Positions 5,301 through 8,678 of a stretch of 8,678 bases of DNA are shown here, one piece after another. A model generated the notes under the pieces. The model made no database searches. It worked only from the letters and a program-made list of their open reading frames with translations, and was not told the DNA's origin. Each line of letters opens with the position of its first letter. Position 1 is the first letter of the stretch. Position numbers and translations under genes: made by a program. The DNA is from CAYUCJ01 sp049282265 (lineage in GTDB: Bacteria; Desulfobacterota; DSM-4660; Desulfatiglandales; Desulfatiglandaceae), in the NCBI GenBank assembly GCA_049282265.1, contig JBAPTR010000238.1:1-8678 (forward strand), written 5' to 3'.

Positions 5301-5445
5301 TTCATAGATTGAGTTATTGAATTTTAAAAGATTGTCCCACTCCTCACCGTTCTTTGGCCTCAATGTTCTTCTTGAAATTGTCAGGCGTTAGGATTAAGGA
5401 TAATAACCTTATAGCGATTATTTTTAATCAGAGAGGATCCTTTAA

Positions 5446-6825
5446 ATGCTCAATTTCAATCTATCACCGGCACAGGAGGACCTGCGCCGGAGGGTTCGTG
5501 AATTTGCGTTGAGAGAGGTTTTGCCCATTGCCTGGGAATATGATCGCCGCAGCGAGGTACCACTGTTTGTCCTAAAAAAGGCCTTTGACCTTGGCTTGAT
5601 GAACGGCAATATCCCCGCAGCCTATGGCGGGAAGGGACACGGTATTGTTGATAGCACCCTGCTCACGGAAGAGATCGCCGCAGCCTGTCCGGGTATCGCC
5701 ACGTCGCTCTTCGACAATTCCCTCGGATTGGAGCCGCTGATACTTTGCACCAATGAGCCGCTTAAAGAGCGATACCTCCCCGAAATCGCCGCTCATTTTA
5801 AACTGATCTGTTTCGGGACCTCAGAGCCTTTGATAGGAAGTGATGTGTCAGGCATCCGCTGCGAGGCCAGGGCCGATGGCGATGATTTTATACTTAACGG
5901 GACCAAGTTCTGGATCACCAACGGCGGAATCGCCGATTATTTCAGCGTATTTGCAACGATAGATCCCCAAAAGCCCCATCAGGGTCTCTGCGCTTTTTTG
6001 GTGGAGAAAGACTGGGAGGGGGTTTCCACAGGCCTGCCTATTCCCAAGCTGGGACAGCGCGCTTCGAATACGGCTGCGGTACATTTTGATAATGTCAGAG
6101 TACCGAAAGAGAATGTCGTTGCCCCTCCCGGTGAAGGGTTTGTCCTGGCCATGCGCACCTTTTCACGCACAAGACCTACCATCGGTTCATTTGCCGTTGG
6201 AGCCGCCCGTTCGGCCATGGAATATGCCATTGATTATGCCAAAAAACGCCGGGCCTTCGGAGACAGGATCGCCAACTACCAGGCTATCCAGTTTAAGATC
6301 GCCGAAATGTACCAGAAGGTGGAAACCGCTCGTCTGCTGACCTGGAAGGCGGCTTGGGAGGCGGACCAGGGCCTGGACCCAACCATCTCCGCCTCGATTT
6401 CAAAATTCTATGCCACAGAATCGGCCATGCAGGTCGTGGAAGAAGCCTTACAGATTTTCGGCGGCTACGGCTACACCCGTCTTTTCCCTCTGGAAAAACT
6501 CTATCGTGATTCACGGGTATTTAAAATCTATGAAGGAACCAGTGAAATTCAGCGTATTATCGTTGCCGCCTATGCCCTGGAGTCTTATCAGCCGGTCATG
6601 CCCCCCCTGGATGAACTGCCCATGCTGATAGGCGAGGCGGCTGAATTGACCGATGAAGCATCAGGCAGAAAGGCCTGGCGCTGCCGGGTATGTGGCTATA
6701 TTCATACGGGCGATAATCCGCCTGAAGCCTGTCCCGTCTGCTATTTCCCCCGGACTGCCTTCAAGCAGGCCTGGCCCCAACCGGCTGAAACAACTCCTTC
6801 CGGTCCAGCGCATCAAAACGGGTGA
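5446..6825 (+). CDS. Acyl-CoA dehydrogenase with C-terminal rubredoxin-like domain
   Basis: This 459-residue flavoenzyme oxidises an acyl-CoA at the alpha-beta bond. Residues 1-375 or so are a complete acyl-CoA dehydrogenase. The N-terminal helical domain runs through EEIAAACPGIA. The middle beta-domain has the FAD/substrate segments FGTSEPLIGSD and KFWITNGG. The C-terminal domain has RRAFGDRIANYQAIQFKIA, FGGYGY and IYEGTSEIQR, where Glu363 is the expected catalytic base. A linker then leads to a zinc/iron-type knuckle, WRCRVCGY...CPVC, with Cys413, 416, 429 and 432. This CxxC-x12-CxxC spacing is that of the rubredoxin-like domain of rubrerythrins, giving a built-in one-electron carrier that could replace or feed the usual ETF acceptor. 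A Pro-rich tail ends the protein. AGAGGA lies about nine bases before ATG. It converges with the aldo/keto reductase gene. Substrate chain type cannot be told. Confidence 0.93.
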   Translation: MLNFNLSPAQEDLRRRVREFALREVLPIAWEYDRRSEVPLFVLKKAFDLGLMNGNIPAAYGGKGHGIVDSTLLTEEIAAACPGIATSLFDNSLGLEPLILCTNEPLKERYLPEIAAHFKLICFGTSEPLIGSDVSGIRCEARADGDDFILNGTKFWITNGGIADYFSVFATIDPQKPHQGLCAFLVEKDWEGVSTGLPIPKLGQRASNTAAVHFDNVRVPKENVVAPPGEGFVLAMRTFSRTRPTIGSFAVGAARSAMEYAIDYAKKRRAFGDRIANYQAIQFKIAEMYQKVETARLLTWKAAWEADQGLDPTISASISKFYATESAMQVVEEALQIFGGYGYTRLFPLEKLYRDSRVFKIYEGTSEIQRIIVAAYALESYQPVMPPLDELPMLIGEAAELTDEASGRKAWRCRVCGYIHTGDNPPEACPVCYFPRTAFKQAWPQPAETTPSGPAHQNG

Positions 6826-6879
6826 AGGGATGAAAATCTGATCTGAAAAACGCTTTGTCCTGCGGGTATCTTCTCGGTT

Positions 6880-7713
6880 TCAGGGTTTGTAATACATCAA
6901 TTGCCGGGCATAGGGGGCGACAAAATCTTCCAGAGCGAGTCTTTCTTCTTCATGCAGGGGTTTGAAGCCGTTGGCGAATCCTGCATTTTCTTCCAATTGA
7001 TGGAGGTCATCGCAGCCGATAACGGCCGTCGTGACGGGGTGGGAGAGGGCATAGCGGTAAAACGGTTCCATGCCGGTGAACCCCGGGATCTTTCCAGCGA
7101 ATCCTCTTAAATAGACTTTCATGGCGATAATGCCCATGTTACGCTCATGGGCCAAAGGAAGTATTGCACTGATATAGCTTTTATGTACCTGTTCCGCAGG
7201 ATTTACAGGGATAAGGACCGTATCGAAGTCGAATATATCCAGACACTGGCTTGTTATGAATGGATCATGATGGCCGGTTACTCCTATATACCGGGTCAGG
7301 CCTTTTTCTTTGGCTTCGATGAAAGCCTCGATGGCGCCACCGGAACCGAAAATCTCCTGTACTTCTGCCTCTGTTCGCACATCATGAACCTGCCACAGGT
7401 CAAGATGGTCCGTTTTCATGTTTCTCAGGGTCTCGTGAAGATGGCTCAGGGCACCCTTCTTGTCTCGGGCGTGGGATTTGCTGGCTAAAAAAATCTCATT
7501 TCTTCGCTCCGCCAGGGCACGGCCATAATAGGCCTCACTTCCCGAATAGGCCCTGGCCGATTCGAAATAGTTCAGGCCGAGATCAATGGCGCGGTTTATC
7601 AGGTCATAGGCTTCCCGGTCACGATCAAAGGTCCTCAGGACCCCTTCGCCTCCCAGTCCCAGGACGGTGACATCGATGCCCGTTCTGCCTAATTTTCGCT
7701 TGGGTATTTCCAT
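6880..7713 (-). CDS. Aldo/keto reductase
   Basis: This 277-residue (beta/alpha)8-barrel oxidoreductase uses NAD(P)H to reduce carbonyl groups. The family signatures appear in order: KLGRTGIDVTVLGLGG at the N-terminus, NYFESARAYSGSE (residues 48-60), LASKSH with Lys79, LDLWQVHD with His110, YIGVTGHHD, and an IGCDD cofactor-loop segment near the end. The catalytic tetrad is therefore Glu51-Tyr56-Lys79-His110. Glu replaces the usual Asp in the FDTA motif, a conservative change, possibly a subfamily trait. It lacks the C-terminal Cys cluster of ferredoxin-type members. ATG at 7713 has only a weak site (GATAGG) close upstream. The gene starts 31 bases after the GemA-like gene on the same strand, so co-transcription is likely. 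Its substrate is unknown. Confidence 0.92.
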   Translation of the reverse strand: MEIPKRKLGRTGIDVTVLGLGGEGVLRTFDRDREAYDLINRAIDLGLNYFESARAYSGSEAYYGRALAERRNEIFLASKSHARDKKGALSHLHETLRNMKTDHLDLWQVHDVRTEAEVQEIFGSGGAIEAFIEAKEKGLTRYIGVTGHHDPFITSQCLDIFDFDTVLIPVNPAEQVHKSYISAILPLAHERNMGIIAMKVYLRGFAGKIPGFTGMEPFYRYALSHPVTTAVIGCDDLHQLEENAGFANGFKPLHEEERLALEDFVAPYARQLMYYKP

Positions 7714-7744
7714 AGGCCTATCTTACTCAAAATCTGCCGCGAAA

Positions 7745-8134
7745 TCATCCCTTTTCTCTTTCCCTTTCGTGTTCAAGAACATTTTTCAAGGATTCTATAA
7801 ACTTGATTCCCTCTTTTTTGGTCAGGGCATCGACATCTGATTTTTGGTAATATTTTTTCAGGAAATTCACAAAGTGCTGTTCGGCCCAGTCAAGCTGCTC
7901 TTTAAGACTTTTTATGAACATCTTCTGCCGGAAAGTGATGCCGTTTTGATTCGTTCGGTAGTGTTTGCTCCTGGCAAAATAATTCATGAGCTTGCGAAAT
8001 CCAGACTCATCGAGTAATTTTGCCGAACGGACGCCGGTGACTTCCTCCAATTGATCCCGATATTCCAGGTCGGAAAGGCCCAGTTCCTTTTTGACAATAT
8101 GGATAACGGCCAATTTTTTATTATCAATCGTCAT
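7745..8134 (-). CDS. GemA/Mu gp16-like regulatory protein (DUF1018)
   Basis: The protein has 129 residues. The N-terminal part, LAVIHIVKKELGLSDLEYRD followed by LEEVTGVRSAKLLDESGFRKLM, is the typical start of phage Mu gp16/GemA (DUF1018) proteins, which bind DNA or influence host gene expression and supercoiling during Mu-like infection. The C-terminal half (TFRQKMFIKSLKEQL to the end) is helical and lysine-rich, with a charged EHEREREKG tail. Its ATG overlaps the stop of the preceding small frame (ATGA), implying translational coupling; the only own site is AGGA about 11 bases upstream. No phage structural, transposase A/B or integrase gene accompanies it, so it may be a domesticated or residual Mu-like gene. 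Its downstream neighbour is an aldo/keto reductase. Confidence 0.75.
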   Translation of the reverse strand: MTIDNKKLAVIHIVKKELGLSDLEYRDQLEEVTGVRSAKLLDESGFRKLMNYFARSKHYRTNQNGITFRQKMFIKSLKEQLDWAEQHFVNFLKKYYQKSDVDALTKKEGIKFIESLKNVLEHEREREKG

Positions 8135-8386
8135 AATTTTTTTTCCTGGTCCTCTTCCTCGTAGGTTAAAGGAGAAAGTTCCACGCCATTCAATGAGACC
8201 TGGGAGAGAATGATACGAATATTATAGGATGATCTATCATTGATTGCACGCCCTTCTTTAAAGCCCATTTCAGTAAAGGCAGGATCACGAAAACACTGAC
8301 ATCAGACGTTGGGTGTCATCCTGCATGAACCTTGGAGCTGTTGCAAGGCCTCCCTTATTCCCACTAAAATACAATGGAATGTCCAT
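8131..8386 (-). pseudogene. Small unknown gene upstream of gemA, split by a frameshift
   Basis: From ATG at 8386 one frame reads MDIPLYFSGNKGGLATAPRF, then MQDDTQRLMSVF, and stops at TGA 8287-8285. Skipping one base in the TTTT run (plus-strand 8290-8293) switches to a frame reading RDPAFTEMGFKEGRAINDRS to a C-terminus SPLTYEEEDQEKKL, ending at TGA 8133-8131. Joined, this gives a plausible soluble protein of about 84 residues. The second part alone could start at ATG 8268 (45 residues) but has no ribosome-binding site. The stop overlaps the gemA start (ATGA), which supports a real coupled gene. I recognise no family. The break may be a disabling mutation, a sequencing error or, less likely, a +1 slippage on UUU-U. 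Confidence 0.55.
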
Positions 8387-8481
8387 CGGAATACAGTGAA
8401 TACCCTATAGTTTCGGAATTATGATTTTTATGGATCTTCCGGCAAATGAGTACGCTTGAGAATGTAAATGGTCACTCTTGT

Positions 8482-8498
8482 CCAAAAACGGTTTTTGG
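8482..8498. repeat. Perfect inverted repeat at the presumed IS end region
   Basis: ccaaaaac (8482-8489) and gtttttgg (8491-8498) are exact inverses around one base. The pair lies in the untranslated leader of the IS4-type element, close to where its left end should be. Confidence 0.5.
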
Positions 8499-8517
8499 CG
8501 GAAATTGATTGAAAACA

Positions 8518-8574
8518 TCCTCCTCGTGGGGCAACGTAGATTTGCCAAAAAACGAAAGCCCAAAACGAGGAGGA
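8518..8574 (+). promoter_or_regulatory. Hairpin sequestering the transposase Shine-Dalgarno
   Basis: tcctcctcgt (8518-8527) is the exact inverse of acgaggagga (8565-8574). A further four pairs (gggc 8529-8532 with gccc 8558-8561) extend the stem. The 3' arm contains AGGAGGA (8568-8574), seven bases before the ATG at 8582, so folding would hide the ribosome-binding site. A second AGGAG (8576-8580) is too close to the ATG to work well. Confidence 0.65.
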
Positions 8575-8581
8575 CAGGAGT

Positions 8582-8678
8582 ATGGTACGCTGTGCAAGCC
8601 TTTTTAGTCAACTTCTTGATCTATTCAGTCGTCGAGAATTTTGTCGACTGGTCGTAGATCATAGAGCGGAACGCTATT
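8582..8678 (+). CDS. IS4-family transposase (DUF4372 type), N-terminal part
   Basis: The first 32 residues are visible: MVRCASLFSQLLDLFSRREF and then CRLVVDHRAERY. The 'M..C.tlFsQLL.l..R.eF..lv..h.aer' pattern is the DUF4372 N-terminal domain found before the DDE catalytic domain in one branch of IS4-family transposases. The catalytic DDE residues are beyond the window edge, so activity cannot be judged. Translation probably depends on AGGAGGA at 8568-8574, which a hairpin can mask. Confidence 0.85.
   Translation, partial: MVRCASLFSQLLDLFSRREFCRLVVDHRAERY

Larger units (their letters stand above)
8465..8678 (+). mobile_element. IS4-family element, left part (continues beyond window)
   Basis: The presence of an insertion sequence follows from the transposase start at 8582. 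The exact left boundary cannot be fixed because the right end and its inverted repeat are outside the window; about 8465-8475 is an estimate, based on the change into the hairpin-rich leader. The element sits about 80 bases upstream of, and divergent from, the frameshifted ORF-gemA-aldo/keto reductase cluster, so it may have displaced that cluster's promoter. Confidence 0.55.

Noticed and set aside
5378..5404. Candidate promoter TTGTCA...GATAAT before the acyl-CoA dehydrogenase gene
   Set aside because: The spacer is only 15 bases and alternatives fit equally poorly, so no single site can be supported.
6843..6883. Possible shared terminator between the convergent dehydrogenase and reductase genes (ctgaaa/tttcag arms)
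   Set aside because: The arms are only six bases with a loop of almost 30 and no T-run; too weak to call.
8374..8386. atgga-atg-tccat palindrome at the start of the frameshifted gene
   Set aside because: Five-base arms are expected by chance, and half of it is explained by the start codon region of the ORF.
8405..8611. 68-codon minus-strand frame across the IS leader
   Set aside because: It runs antisense to the transposase start and the hairpin leader, and contains no motif.

Overview
The window looks like an accessory stretch of a bacterial chromosome of roughly even base composition, most likely an anaerobic Desulfobacterota-type ('deltaproteobacterial') organism. That placement is inference. 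It rests on an acyl-CoA dehydrogenase fused to a rubredoxin-like domain, a stand-alone GemA/Mu gp16-type protein, an anaerobe-style aldo/keto reductase and a DUF4372-type IS4 transposase. No rRNA, tRNA or CRISPR array was seen.

Layout. Positions 1-5300 are unusually decayed. A HExxH metalloprotease fragment (DUF922-like) enters from the left edge. An intact 4-oxalocrotonate tautomerase-like gene (minus strand) and an intact gene resembling the L-2-amino-thiazoline-4-carboxylate hydrolase family (plus strand) follow. The sequence between and after them holds small remnants of larger genes: the N-terminus of an ADP-ribosylglycohydrolase, the end of a Lon protease with an internal deletion, the NAD-binding half of a flavin reductase with a frameshift, and the C-terminus of a WYL-type regulator. 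Among these lie two paralogous small genes of unknown function that share an almost identical 26-base leader, a DUF4177-like gene, a gene whose protein is an internal tandem duplication, and a roughly 100-bp dispersed DNA repeat (two clear copies plus a third partial match).

Positions 5400-8400 are better preserved. A long acyl-CoA dehydrogenase-rubredoxin fusion (plus) converges with a compact minus-strand cluster: a small frameshifted unknown ORF, then a GemA-like gene overlapping it by ATGA, then an aldo/keto reductase 31 bases further on. At the right edge an IS4-family element begins. Only its leader and the first codons of the transposase are inside the window; the leader can fold into a hairpin that buries the Shine-Dalgarno sequence.

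How the genes work together. The fusion dehydrogenase probably passes electrons from an acyl-CoA oxidation through its own iron centre. The aldo/keto reductase and tautomerase are generic small-molecule enzymes. The GemA cluster looks like a domesticated or residual Mu-like module, because no other phage gene is visible. I see no complete new defence or mobile system. The items most worth checking are the paralogous small-gene pair with its conserved leader and palindromic promoter, the dispersed repeat, and the frameshifted gene coupled to gemA.
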